Assembly (NCBI RefSeq): GCF_023150235.1
Contig: NZ_JAKLLH010000011.1
Location: forward strand, 62,001-126,000
DNA: 64,000 nt
Reading direction: 5' to 3'
DNA from: Azonexus sp.
GTDB taxonomy: Bacteria > Pseudomonadota > Gammaproteobacteria > Burkholderiales > Rhodocyclaceae
The number at the start of each line of letters is the position of its first letter. Position 1 is the stretch's first letter. The notes under the pieces are model-generated. The model searched no databases and was not told the DNA's origin. It worked only from the letters and a program-made list of their open reading frames with translations. A program made the position numbers and the translations under genes. Shown one piece after another: positions 8,362 to 17,371 of the stretch.

Positions 8362-10860
8362 TCAACAATCCTCGCGCAAGACCTGCAGCGGCGGTGTGTG
8401 CAAGAGGCGGCGGAAGGCCAGGGTGCCGGTGCCGGTGGCCAGCATGGTGCCGGCGAGGATGGCGAAGAGGAAGGTTTCGGGGTGCCAGGCGGTTTCGATC
8501 TGCAACACCCGGGTAGCCAGGATATGGCCGATGCCTTCTGCGGCGAGCGCGGCCAGTCCGCCGGCAAGGGCGCCAACGCAGCCTAGTTCGACCAGCAGCG
8601 CACGGCGAAGCGGGGCGCGTCCGGCGCCGAGCGCGCGCAGCAATGCCAGTTCGCGCCGACGTTCGTCGAAGGCGGCAAGCAGGGCGGCGTAAAGAACGAC
8701 CGCCCCGGCCAGCAAGGTGAAGACAAAGACAAAACGGACGGTCGCCGCCACCTGGCGCATGATTTGTTCAAACTGACGCAGCATCGCGCCGACATCGATC
8801 ACCGTGAGATTGGGAAATTGCGCCAGCAGCCCGTTGACCGTGGCATTGGTCTCCGGGGGCAGGTAAAAACTGGTGACATCGCTGGCGGGAGCCGCATCGA
8901 GCACTCCCGGCGGGGTGAGAACGAAAAAATTGACCCGCATCGAGTCCCACTCCAGCTGGCGCAGACCGACGACGCGCAGCGATATTTCGCGACCGTCGAT
9001 GGCGAAGACCAGTTCATCGCCGACAGCAAGCCCCAAGGTTTTTGCCAGTCCTTCCTCGACCGAGGCCAGGGCTGCGCCGTGTTCGTCGGGACCGAACCAG
9101 CGGCCCGCGCCCTGGCGATTGCCGGCCGGCAGGCGCTCGCGCCAGGAGAGGTTGAATTCGCGTTCGACCAGGCGCTGTGCGCGTTCGTCGCCGGGATAGG
9201 CGGCCGCGCTCACCGGCCGCTCGCCGATGCGCAGCAAGCGGGCTCGAATCATCGGCGACAGCTCGGCCTCGATTCCTCGCTCCCGCAGATAGGCACGGAC
9301 GGCAAGACGTTGTTCGGGCTGGATATTGATCACGAAACGGTTGGGGGCGTCGGGCGGTGTAGCGCGCTGCCAGCTGGCCAACAGTTCTCCGGCGGTCACA
9401 CCCAGCAGGAGCAAGGCAGTCAGGCCGATGGCGAGCGCGACGATTTGCACGCTGCTGGCGGTGCCGTGGCGGGCAAGGTTCGCCAGCCCCTGGCGCCAGC
9501 CGGGCGAGGCCAGTGCGCCAACGCCGCGCAAACGACCGCAGAGGGCCACGGCCCCCCGTGCCAGCAGCCAGAACGAACCGAGGGCAAGGGTGAATCCGGC
9601 GGCGGCCAGCAGGCCCAGGCGGAGATCGCCGGCAAAGAGGAGCAGCAGGCCGAGCAGTGCCGCCAGCCCCAAGATGCCGGCAAAGCGGGCCGACGTGCTG
9701 GGTGCGCCGAGTTCGCGGCGCAGGACGCGCAAGGTCGGGACTTGCGCCAGTTGCAGCAGCGGCGGCCAGGCAAAACCGAAGATCAGCACCGCCGCAACCA
9801 GGAACCCCCTGGCCAGCGCCAGCGAAGCGAAGACCGCGAGCGCATCGACCGCCGGCAATTGCAGTGCCAATGCCTGGCCGACACCGTCGATCAACAAACC
9901 GTGTGCGGCATAACCGATGAGGCTGCCCAGCAGCGTCGCAGCCAAGGCCAGGGCGAGAAAGATCAGGGCATGCAGGCGTAGCAGGCGAGCCTGGGTCAAA
10001 CCGAGACAGCGCAGGATGGCGCAGGCATCGAGGTGACGCTGGGTGTAGCGCCGCGCTGCCAGCACAACGGCAACGGCCGCGAGAATCACGGTCAACAGCG
10101 AGGCAAGGCCTAAAAAGCGCTCGGCACGGTCGAGTACATTGCGGATCTCGGGGCGGGCATTTTCCAGGTCCTCGAGGCGTTGACCGCGTTCGAGGCGGGG
10201 CTTGGCCCAGGCGGCGAAGGCAGCAAGCTCGCGGGTATCGCCCGCCAGCAGGAGGCGGTGGCGGATACGCGCGCCGAAGCCGCTCAGGCCGGTGGCCGGC
10301 AGGTCTTCGATGGCCAGCATCAGGCGCGGCGCGAGACTGAAAAAGCCAAAACCGCGATCCGGCTCCTGCGTCAGCACGCCGGCAAAGCGCAGGCTCAGCC
10401 GGCCGACGCGCAACTCGCTTCCCGGCTGCAGATGCAAGGCTGCCGCCAGGCGCTCATCCAGCCATACCGTGCCGGGAGCCGGCGCGCGCGCCGGCTGGCC
10501 GGCAACGCTCAATTCGCCACGCAGCGGGTAGTCGCGGCTGACGGCCTTGATATCCGCCAGCTGGCTGTAGCCGGATGACTGGACCATGCTGGGAAAAATC
10601 CGCGTTTCCGCGATCCGCAGGCCGTGAGCCTGCGCCCGATCGAGAAAGTCCTGCGGCCAGGGCGCGTCGCCGACCAGCAGCAGATCGGCACCGAGCATGC
10701 GGCTTCCCTGCTGCACCAGGGCCTGACGCACCCGCTCGCTGAAGAAACCGACCGCCGTAACGGCGGCCACCGCCAGTAGCAGCGCCAGAAACAGGAGACG
10801 CAGTTCGCCGGCCCGCCATTCGCGTCCGAGCAGGTTCCAGGCAAGGCGCAGCGTTGCCAT
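8362..10860 (-). CDS. FtsX-family ABC transporter permease (YbbP-like)
   Basis: An 832-residue membrane protein with the MacB/FtsX duplicated layout: an N-terminal membrane anchor (LLFLALLLAVAAVTAVGFF), a large periplasmic segment, a central block of membrane helices, a second periplasmic segment, and a final three-helix permease domain with RRRELALLRALGA. This matches YbbP, the partner of the ATPase YbbA, thought to export or release lipophilic substrates. No ATPase gene lies beside it. It begins 8 nt after the radA stop on the same strand, so it is probably in the radA transcript. Substrate unknown. Confidence 0.85.
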   Translation of the reverse strand: MATLRLAWNLLGREWRAGELRLLFLALLLAVAAVTAVGFFSERVRQALVQQGSRMLGADLLLVGDAPWPQDFLDRAQAHGLRIAETRIFPSMVQSSGYSQLADIKAVSRDYPLRGELSVAGQPARAPAPGTVWLDERLAAALHLQPGSELRVGRLSLRFAGVLTQEPDRGFGFFSLAPRLMLAIEDLPATGLSGFGARIRHRLLLAGDTRELAAFAAWAKPRLERGQRLEDLENARPEIRNVLDRAERFLGLASLLTVILAAVAVVLAARRYTQRHLDACAILRCLGLTQARLLRLHALIFLALALAATLLGSLIGYAAHGLLIDGVGQALALQLPAVDALAVFASLALARGFLVAAVLIFGFAWPPLLQLAQVPTLRVLRRELGAPSTSARFAGILGLAALLGLLLLFAGDLRLGLLAAAGFTLALGSFWLLARGAVALCGRLRGVGALASPGWRQGLANLARHGTASSVQIVALAIGLTALLLLGVTAGELLASWQRATPPDAPNRFVINIQPEQRLAVRAYLRERGIEAELSPMIRARLLRIGERPVSAAAYPGDERAQRLVEREFNLSWRERLPAGNRQGAGRWFGPDEHGAALASVEEGLAKTLGLAVGDELVFAIDGREISLRVVGLRQLEWDSMRVNFFVLTPPGVLDAAPASDVTSFYLPPETNATVNGLLAQFPNLTVIDVGAMLRQFEQIMRQVAATVRFVFVFTLLAGAVVLYAALLAAFDERRRELALLRALGAGRAPLRRALLVELGCVGALAGGLAALAAEGIGHILATRVLQIETAWHPETFLFAILAGTMLATGTGTLAFRRLLHTPPLQVLREDC

Positions 10861-10868
10861 CGCTCGCT

Positions 10869-12233
10869 CTATTCCAGTTCGCGGACGCGCATGACCGCTT
10901 CCTCGATCCGACGCACCCCGATGACCTCCATGCCGGGAATCGGCTGCCGCGGCAAGTTCGCCTCCGGGATCAAGGCCCGCGTGAACCCGAGCTTGGCCGC
11001 CTCCTTGAGCCGCTCCTGGCCGCGCGGTGCCGGCCGGATCTCGCCGGCCAGGCCGACTTCGCCGAAGACCACCAGCTTGGCCGGCAAGGGCTTGTTCTTC
11101 AACGACGAGGCAATCGACATCAACACCGCCAAATCGGCTGCCGGTTCGCCGATCTTGACCCCGCCGACCGCATTGACGAAGACGTCCTGGTCGAAGCAGA
11201 CGATCCCGGCGTGCCGGTGCAGCACCGCCAGCAGCATCGCCAGCCGCTGCGCGTCGAGGCCGACGGTCAGCCGGCGCGGATTGCCGTGGGCGCTATCGAC
11301 CAGCGCCTGAATTTCGACCAGCAACGGCCGCGTGCCCTCCTGCGTCACCATCACGCAGGAGCCGGCAACTTCCTGGCCGTGCTGCGACAAAAACAGCGCC
11401 GACGGGTTGTTCACACCCTTGAGCCCGGTTTCGGTCATCGCGAAGACGCCGAGTTCGTTGACCGCGCCGAAGCGGTTCTTGAAGGCGCGGATCAAGCGGA
11501 AGCTGGAATGCGTGTCGCCCTCGAAATAGAGCACCGTATCGACGATGTGTTCGAGTACGCGCGGCCCGGCCAGCGCCCCTTCCTTGGTCACGTGGCCGAC
11601 CAGGATCACCGTCGTCCCCGATTGCTTGGCCAGCCGCGTCAGCTGCGCCGCGCATTCGCGCACCTGCGCCACCGAACCCGGCGCGCTCGACAACTGGTCC
11701 GACCACAAGGTCTGGATCGAATCGATCACCGCGACCTGGGGTTTTTCGCTCTGCAAGGCGGAGACGATGCGTTCGAGGTTGATTTCGGCCATCAGCCGCA
11801 CCCGCTCGGCGTCCAGCGTCAGCCTGCGGGCGCGCAATGCGACCTGCTCGCCGGATTCCTCGCCGCTGACGTAGAGCACCGGATGGTCCTGGGACAGGCT
11901 GGCCAGCGCCTGCAGCAGCAGGGTACTCTTGCCGATCCCCGGATCGCCACCGATCAGCACCACGCCGCCGGCGACCAGACCGCCGCCGAGCGCGCGATCG
12001 AACTCGCCGATTCCGGTGGGAATCCGTTCGGCCTCGCGAGCCTCGATCTCGGACAGGTTTTGCAGCCGCGCCGAGGGCGCCAGCGAATCGAAGCGATGCG
12101 CCCCGACCGAGGTTTTTTCGGCGAGACCTTCGACCAGCGTGTTCCAGGCGCCGCAGGCCGGACACTGCCCCTGCCACTTGGGACTGCTGGCGCCGCATTC
12201 GCCACAGTGATAGACGGTTTTGCTTTTAGCCAT
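10869..12233 (-). CDS. radA: DNA repair protein RadA (Sms)
   Basis: A RecA-like ATPase that drives branch migration during recombinational repair. The 454-residue protein shows an N-terminal C4 zinc finger (CGECGASSPKW...CPACG), Walker A GGDPGIGKST, the RadA-specific KNRFG motif in AFKNRFGAVNELG, and a Lon-like C-terminal domain. The ATG is at the expected distance before the zinc finger. The FtsX-like permease follows directly on the same strand; the gene upstream is divergent. Confidence 0.97.
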   Translation of the reverse strand: MAKSKTVYHCGECGASSPKWQGQCPACGAWNTLVEGLAEKTSVGAHRFDSLAPSARLQNLSEIEAREAERIPTGIGEFDRALGGGLVAGGVVLIGGDPGIGKSTLLLQALASLSQDHPVLYVSGEESGEQVALRARRLTLDAERVRLMAEINLERIVSALQSEKPQVAVIDSIQTLWSDQLSSAPGSVAQVRECAAQLTRLAKQSGTTVILVGHVTKEGALAGPRVLEHIVDTVLYFEGDTHSSFRLIRAFKNRFGAVNELGVFAMTETGLKGVNNPSALFLSQHGQEVAGSCVMVTQEGTRPLLVEIQALVDSAHGNPRRLTVGLDAQRLAMLLAVLHRHAGIVCFDQDVFVNAVGGVKIGEPAADLAVLMSIASSLKNKPLPAKLVVFGEVGLAGEIRPAPRGQERLKEAAKLGFTRALIPEANLPRQPIPGMEVIGVRRIEEAVMRVRELE

Positions 12234-12339
12234 GATCGGCGGGAGGATACACTAGCGCCACCGCCCGACAAACGCCGGGCATTCCGCAATACTTACCGGG
12301 GCCAAGCGCTGCCCCATCTTCCGTGGAGCCTCCTCGACG

Positions 12340-12840
12340 ATGAACCACTGGACCAAGGAAAAAACCGATTTCAGCGACATGCAACGCCTGATGTCGCGAC
12401 TGATCGAGAAAGTCAGCTTCCTGCAGGGCCTGACCCATAAAGAGGTCGAAAAACTGCTGGAAAGCTCGGAAAAATGCACCTTTGAAGCGGGCGAAACCAT
12501 CGTTCGCCAAAATAGCACCGGGGCGTTTCTCTATGTCCTGATTGCCGGCACGGTCGTCGTCCTCAAAGCGCCATCCCCGAGCGACGGCAAAAAACCGCCC
12601 AGGGAACTTGCCCGCCTGAATGCCGGCGATTGTTTTGGCGAAATGTCGCTGGTCGACCGTGACAGCCGCTCGGCCTCGATCATCGCCCTTGCCCCCTGCG
12701 TGCTGATTCGCATCAACGAAATGGCCTGCTGGAAAGACCCGCATACCAGCGCCAAGATTTTCCACAACATTGCCAGAACCCTCAGCCGCCGGCTGCGGAC
12801 GATGGACGAAGCTTTCGTCGTCGGCCGCTACGGCGACTGA
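12340..12840 (+). CDS. Cyclic-nucleotide-binding domain protein without DNA-binding domain
   Basis: A 166-residue stand-alone CAP_ED domain: FEAGETIVRQNSTGAFLYVL, then the phosphate-binding cassette region GDCFGEMSLVDRDSRSAS, then a short C-terminal helix. There is no helix-turn-helix, so it is not a CRP/FNR activator; it may bind cAMP or c-di-GMP and act through protein contacts. It lies between alr and radA but on the opposite strand, with its own start divergent from radA. Partner unknown. Confidence 0.85.
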   Translation: MNHWTKEKTDFSDMQRLMSRLIEKVSFLQGLTHKEVEKLLESSEKCTFEAGETIVRQNSTGAFLYVLIAGTVVVLKAPSPSDGKKPPRELARLNAGDCFGEMSLVDRDSRSASIIALAPCVLIRINEMACWKDPHTSAKIFHNIARTLSRRLRTMDEAFVVGRYGD

Positions 12841-12879
12841 AGGCCGTGCTGCCGGCCTGCCACCGGCCGGCATCTTCAA

Positions 12880-13968
12880 TCAGCCAAGCGCCAGCGGCAC
12901 CCTTGGGGACAGGGCACAGAACAGCTCGTAGGAAATCGTTCCGGCCGCCATCGCCACCTCGTCGGCCGGGACTGTTCCGGCCCGGCCCGGTCCCCACAGG
13001 GTGACCGGGGCATCGATCCCGGCCTCGGGAATATCGCTCAGGTCGCAGGCCAGCATGTCCATCGAGACCCGGCCGACTGTCCGCGTCCGTCGCCCGGCGA
13101 CGGCAATCGGCGTACCGCTCGGCGCATGCCGGGGGTAGCCGTCGGCGTAACCGCAGGCGACGACGCCGATACGCATCGGGCGCTCGGCGACAAAGGTTCC
13201 GCCATAGCCGACCCGCTCGCCCGGCTGCAACTGCTGCACGCCGATGATCGCGCTTTCCAGCGCCATCGCCGGCATCAGGCCGAGCTGTTCGGCACTGCGC
13301 TCGGCAAACGGGCTGCCGCCGTAGAGCATGATCCCCGGCCGCACCCAGTCGCCGTGCGTCTCCGGGTGATCGAACAAGGCCGCCGAGTTGGCCAGGGTCA
13401 GCGGTCCCGACCAGTCCGGCGCCATCTCGCGCAGGCAGCGCAATTGCTCGGCAACCCCGCGCTCGCCGTCCGCCTCGGCAAAGTGCGTCATCAGCGTCAC
13501 GCCGACTTCCGGCCGTGCTGCCAGCACTGCCCGTGCCGCCGGCAGTTGGGTAGCGGTAAAGCCGAGCCGGTTCATCCCGGTATTCAATTTCAGACAGATC
13601 GCCAAAGGCTGTCCGGAAGGCAAGGCGGCGAGCAGCATTTCCAGTTGTTCACGACAGTGGACCGTGGATACGATGTCGTGGGCGATCACTGCCCGGGCAT
13701 CGCGGCTGCTGAAAATACCCTCAAGCAGCAGCAGCGGCTGCGCGATACCGGCCTCGCGCAGGGCCAGCGCGTTTTCGCACTCAAGCAGCGCAAAACCGTC
13801 GGCCTCCGCGCGCAAGGCTTCAGCAGCCCGCCACTGGCCGTGGCCGTAGGCATTCGCCTTGATCACTGCCCAGACCTTGCTGTGCGGTGCCCGCATCTTG
13901 GCGAGACGGTAATTGTGGAGCATGGCGCCGGGCAGGATGCGGGCACGGATCGGACGCGAAGTAGGCAT
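12880..13968 (-). CDS. alr: Alanine racemase
   Basis: PLP enzyme that interconverts L- and D-alanine for peptidoglycan. The pyridoxal lysine is K37 in KANAYGHG; the C-terminal domain carries GYGGTFVAERPMRIGVVACGY-type sequence and VSMDMLACDL. A TTG at 14034 would lengthen the protein by 22 residues of low-complexity sequence, so I chose the ATG at 13968 (362 residues), where ARILPGAMLHNYRLAK begins as in the family. No clear Shine-Dalgarno precedes this ATG, so the start is less certain than the function. Confidence 0.95.
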   Translation of the reverse strand: MPTSRPIRARILPGAMLHNYRLAKMRAPHSKVWAVIKANAYGHGQWRAAEALRAEADGFALLECENALALREAGIAQPLLLLEGIFSSRDARAVIAHDIVSTVHCREQLEMLLAALPSGQPLAICLKLNTGMNRLGFTATQLPAARAVLAARPEVGVTLMTHFAEADGERGVAEQLRCLREMAPDWSGPLTLANSAALFDHPETHGDWVRPGIMLYGGSPFAERSAEQLGLMPAMALESAIIGVQQLQPGERVGYGGTFVAERPMRIGVVACGYADGYPRHAPSGTPIAVAGRRTRTVGRVSMDMLACDLSDIPEAGIDAPVTLWGPGRAGTVPADEVAMAAGTISYELFCALSPRVPLALG

Positions 13969-14076
13969 GAAAAACGGAAAGGAAGCGGAAAAAAGAGAAA
14001 TCAGGGCCGGAGGAAAAACCGGCGGCTGGCGCAAGGCGGCAGGTATCGGGAAGATTCGGGAAAATTCGGGCGGGTA

Positions 14077-14976
14077 TCAGGCGAGTTCGCGCAGGCGCTG
14101 GCAAACGAATTCGCCGAACGAGGATACCACCCGCGGCTGGAAGCGCGCCTGCGGATGGATCAGATAAAGCTGGCGCCGCAACGAGGGCCGCAGGGGAATG
14201 GCGCGCAATTCGCCGAGACCGACTTCCTTGTCGACCGCAAGACGCGGCAAGATCGCAAAACCGAGCCCGGTGGCGACGACCCCTTTCAACGATACCGGGC
14301 TACCCAGCTCCATTTCCCTTTTCAGGGTCTGCGGATCGACACCGTGGGCACGAAAATAGGCTTCTACCCTCAACCGGGTTCCCGAACCCGGCTCGCGGTC
14401 GATGAATTCGTAATCGGCCAGTTCGCCGGCCCCCAGCGAGGCCTGCGCGGCAAGTGGGTGATCCGGCGCGCAGACGACCAGCAGTTCTTCCTCGCAACAG
14501 ATCCGGCCAAGCAAGGTCGGCAACTCGGGAGGCGCGCCGGAAAAGCCGAGATCGAGGCGATGTTCTGCCACTTCGCGTTCGATATTCGCCGAATTGGCAA
14601 CGATCAAGGTCACCCGGACACGGGGGTGAAGGGCATTGAATTCGGCGAGGAGCGGCGGCAGGAAATGATCGGCAATGCTTGTCGCGGCACCGAGCATGAG
14701 CGGGCCGCGCACTTCCCCGGTCAATTCGCCGAGGCGGGTTTCCAGCTCGTCGCCGAGCGCCAGTATCTTCTCGGCGTAGGCAAGGACCATTTCACCCGTC
14801 GAGGTCAGGGAAATGCTGCCATGCCGACGCTCGAACAGGCGGGTCCGGTATTGCTCTTCCAGCTGCTTGATCTGGAAAGTGACGGCCGGCTGGGTCATGA
14901 ACAGGGCGTCGGCCGCGCGGGTAAAGCTGAGATGCTTCGCCACCGCATGAAATACCTGCAAACGCCGATCCGCCAT
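14077..14976 (-). CDS. LysR-family transcriptional regulator
   Basis: A 299-residue regulator with an N-terminal winged helix (FTRAADALFMTQPAVTFQIKQLE) and a two-lobed periplasmic-binding-protein-like effector domain, including the conserved PLFERR-like LFERRHGSISLTSTGE. It is closest in style to the CysB/YeiE-like LysR proteins, but I cannot assign an effector. It diverges from lplT across about 170 nt that should hold both promoters. Alr lies 108 nt downstream on the same strand. Confidence 0.92.
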   Translation of the reverse strand: MADRRLQVFHAVAKHLSFTRAADALFMTQPAVTFQIKQLEEQYRTRLFERRHGSISLTSTGEMVLAYAEKILALGDELETRLGELTGEVRGPLMLGAATSIADHFLPPLLAEFNALHPRVRVTLIVANSANIEREVAEHRLDLGFSGAPPELPTLLGRICCEEELLVVCAPDHPLAAQASLGAGELADYEFIDREPGSGTRLRVEAYFRAHGVDPQTLKREMELGSPVSLKGVVATGLGFAILPRLAVDKEVGLGELRAIPLRPSLRRQLYLIHPQARFQPRVVSSFGEFVCQRLRELA

Positions 14977-15147
14977 CGTCCCTCTCCCTCGATCTCGAAA
15001 CCGGCGTCATTCAATCACATTTCCCCCCTCTACCGCGCACAATTCGCCCTTTGCCGCAAGCCTTGCGCGGCGGGAGAAGCGCAGGTATAACCCCAGCCCG
15101 GAGTCTGGAGTTCTATAAGACACAACACTTCCACGAGAATCCATCAA

Positions 15148-16413
15148 GTGCCTTTCGGCTTTTACATCATCATGGCTGCGCAGTTTTTTTCCGCGCTGGC
15201 CGATAACGCCCTGCTGATTGCCGCCATCGCAGCGCTGCGCGAAATGCATGCGCCGCCGGAGTACGAGCCGCTGCTGAAGACATTCTTCACCGTCTCCTAC
15301 GTCGTTCTCGCGGCCTTCGTCGGCGCTTTCGCCGATTCGATGCCCAAGGGCCGGGTGATGTTCATCAGCAACGGGATCAAGATCTTCGGTTGCAGCCTGA
15401 TGTTTCTCGGCGTTCACCCCCTCCTCGCCTACGCCGTGGTCGGACTCGGCGCCGCCTCCTACTCGCCAGCCAAATACGGCATCCTCACCGAGTACCTGCC
15501 ACACCGCCTGCTGGTGGTTGCCAACGGCTGGATCGAGGGCTTGACGGTCGGCGCCATCATTCTTGGCGTCGTCATCGGCGGGCTCTTGATCCGTCCGGAC
15601 ATCGGCCAGGCCATCCTTGCCTTCGATCTGCCGCTGATCGATACGCCTATCGACAGCGTCGGCGAAATGGCGCTGACGATTGTCGCCGTGCTCTACCTGC
15701 TGGCAGCCATCTTCAACCTTTACGTACCGGACACCGGCGTCGACCACAAGCCGCTGAAGAAAAACCCGTTTTACTTGCTCCACGAGTTCAATCACTGCCT
15801 GACACTGCTCTGGCGTGACCGCCTTGGCCAGATTTCCCTGGCAGTCACTACCTTGTTCTGGGGCGCGGGCGCCACCCTCCAGTTCATCGTCATCAAATGG
15901 GCCGAGGTCTCGCTGCAGCTCGATCTATCCAAGTCCTCGATGCTGCAGGGTGTGGTAGCCATCGGGGTCGCCATCGGCGCCATCGTCGCGGCGCGGATAA
16001 TCACGCTGCGCAAGTCGATACGCGTCATTCCGCTCGGGATAGCGATGGGCCTGATCGTGCTGGTCATGAATTTCGTGCACCAGATGTGGCTGGCGGTCCC
16101 GCTGTTGATCGTCATCGGTGGTCTTTCGGGCTTCTTCGTCGTACCGATGAACGCCCTGCTGCAGCATCGCGGCCACATCCTGATGGGCGCCGGACACTCG
16201 ATTGCCGTGCAGAATTTCAACGAAAACCTCTCGATCCTGATCATGACCGGGATTTACTACCTGCTGATCAAGCTCGATGTTTCGATCTACATCGTCGTCA
16301 CCCTGTTCGGCCTCTTCGTCAGCGGCCTGATGTACCTGATCCGCGAACGTCACCTCGCCAATCAGCGAGAGCAGGACGACGTCATCCACCTCGACGATTC
16401 CGCGCACCACTGA
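15148..16413 (+). CDS. lplT: Lysophospholipid transporter LplT
   Basis: A major-facilitator flippase that moves lysophosphatidylethanolamine back to the inner leaflet for re-acylation. The 421-residue protein has about twelve membrane segments and the LplT markers AAQFFSALADNALL, FADSMPKGRVM and AASYSPAKYGILTEYL. I use the GTG at 15148; the ATG at 15172 is an alternative that would leave the first helix shorter. The acyltransferase Aas, often adjacent in enterobacteria, is absent here. Confidence 0.92.
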   Translation: MPFGFYIIMAAQFFSALADNALLIAAIAALREMHAPPEYEPLLKTFFTVSYVVLAAFVGAFADSMPKGRVMFISNGIKIFGCSLMFLGVHPLLAYAVVGLGAASYSPAKYGILTEYLPHRLLVVANGWIEGLTVGAIILGVVIGGLLIRPDIGQAILAFDLPLIDTPIDSVGEMALTIVAVLYLLAAIFNLYVPDTGVDHKPLKKNPFYLLHEFNHCLTLLWRDRLGQISLAVTTLFWGAGATLQFIVIKWAEVSLQLDLSKSSMLQGVVAIGVAIGAIVAARIITLRKSIRVIPLGIAMGLIVLVMNFVHQMWLAVPLLIVIGGLSGFFVVPMNALLQHRGHILMGAGHSIAVQNFNENLSILIMTGIYYLLIKLDVSIYIVVTLFGLFVSGLMYLIRERHLANQREQDDVIHLDDSAHH

Positions 16414-16462
16414 CCCGGGAAGCTGTTGCCACGGCGAGCCCTCGCCCGGCTCGCCGCCAGGT

Positions 16463-17257
16463 TCAACGAACGCGGCTCAGCATGCGCTGCACGGCCTCGA
16501 GATGCTCCGGTTCATTGTGGCTGACCCCCTGGAACACGGCACAGAGATCAAGAAAATCCTTCAACTCCATGCGTTGCGCCATCTTCATCAGGCGCTTGGT
16601 CAGGCGCAGCGCCTTGGGCGGCTGCGCGGCAAAACCTTGGGCCAGCGCGGTGGCCCTGGGCATCAATTCGTCGGGCTCCAGCAGCTCGAGTATCAAGCCC
16701 AATTCCCTGGCTTCGTGCGCATCGACGATGCGGCCGCTCAGGGTCAACTCGAAAGCGCGCTGGTAACCAATCAGGCGCTGCATGAACCAGGCACCGCCAT
16801 CGCCGGGGATGATGCCGAGATTGAGGAAGGTTTCGCCAAATTTGGCCCGGGTCGACGCCAGGCGGATATCGGCCATGTTGGCGAGATCGAAACCGGCACC
16901 GATTGCCGGACCATTGACCGCCGCGATGATCGGCACCTCGACCTGCTGCAGGGCCAGCGGGATGCGCTGGATGCCGCGCCGGTAACGGGCGGCGACCTCG
17001 GCGACATCGCCGGCGAAGTCGCCGCCGCGCTGCGCCATGTCCTTGATGTTGCCGCCGGCCGAAAAAGCGGAGCCGAGGCCGGTCAGTATCAGCGCCGAAA
17101 TTTCATCGCAGCGGTTGACCCATTCGGCAACGGCGACAATGTCGTCGATCAACGCCGTGCCGGTCAAGGCATTGCGGACATCGTCACGATTGAAACTCAA
17201 GGTGGCAATACGGCCGTCGATGTGCAACAAGGCATCGGCAAGTAAGGGGGGGGTCAT
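16463..17257 (-). CDS. Enoyl-CoA hydratase/isomerase family protein
   Basis: A 264-residue crotonase-fold protein acting on acyl-CoA thioesters. Oxyanion-hole segments are visible as SAGGNIKDMAQ and NGPAIGAGFDLANMADIR; the glutamate of KFGETFLNLGIIPGDGG aligns with one catalytic acid, while the second site has D in PGDGG. Fatty-acid or aromatic-acid beta-oxidation are both possible; the neighbours do not decide. Convergent with lplT. Confidence 0.9.
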   Translation of the reverse strand: MTPPLLADALLHIDGRIATLSFNRDDVRNALTGTALIDDIVAVAEWVNRCDEISALILTGLGSAFSAGGNIKDMAQRGGDFAGDVAEVAARYRRGIQRIPLALQQVEVPIIAAVNGPAIGAGFDLANMADIRLASTRAKFGETFLNLGIIPGDGGAWFMQRLIGYQRAFELTLSGRIVDAHEARELGLILELLEPDELMPRATALAQGFAAQPPKALRLTKRLMKMAQRMELKDFLDLCAVFQGVSHNEPEHLEAVQRMLSRVR

Positions 17258-17371
17258 CGTGCGCCTCCTGTCAGGTCGGAATTCAAGCAGGCAGGATTGC
17301 AGCGGCCACTTTTCCGGGCGATGCGGCTTGCGGCAATATGGCGCAAGCCCTGTCCTGCGGGCGGATCCGGA

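Noticed and set aside
12649..12663. GGTCGACCGTGAC inside the cyclic-nucleotide-binding gene as a repeat copy
   Set aside because: It codes SLVDRDSRSAS, a conserved part of the domain, and lacks the tail. The match is explained by protein conservation.
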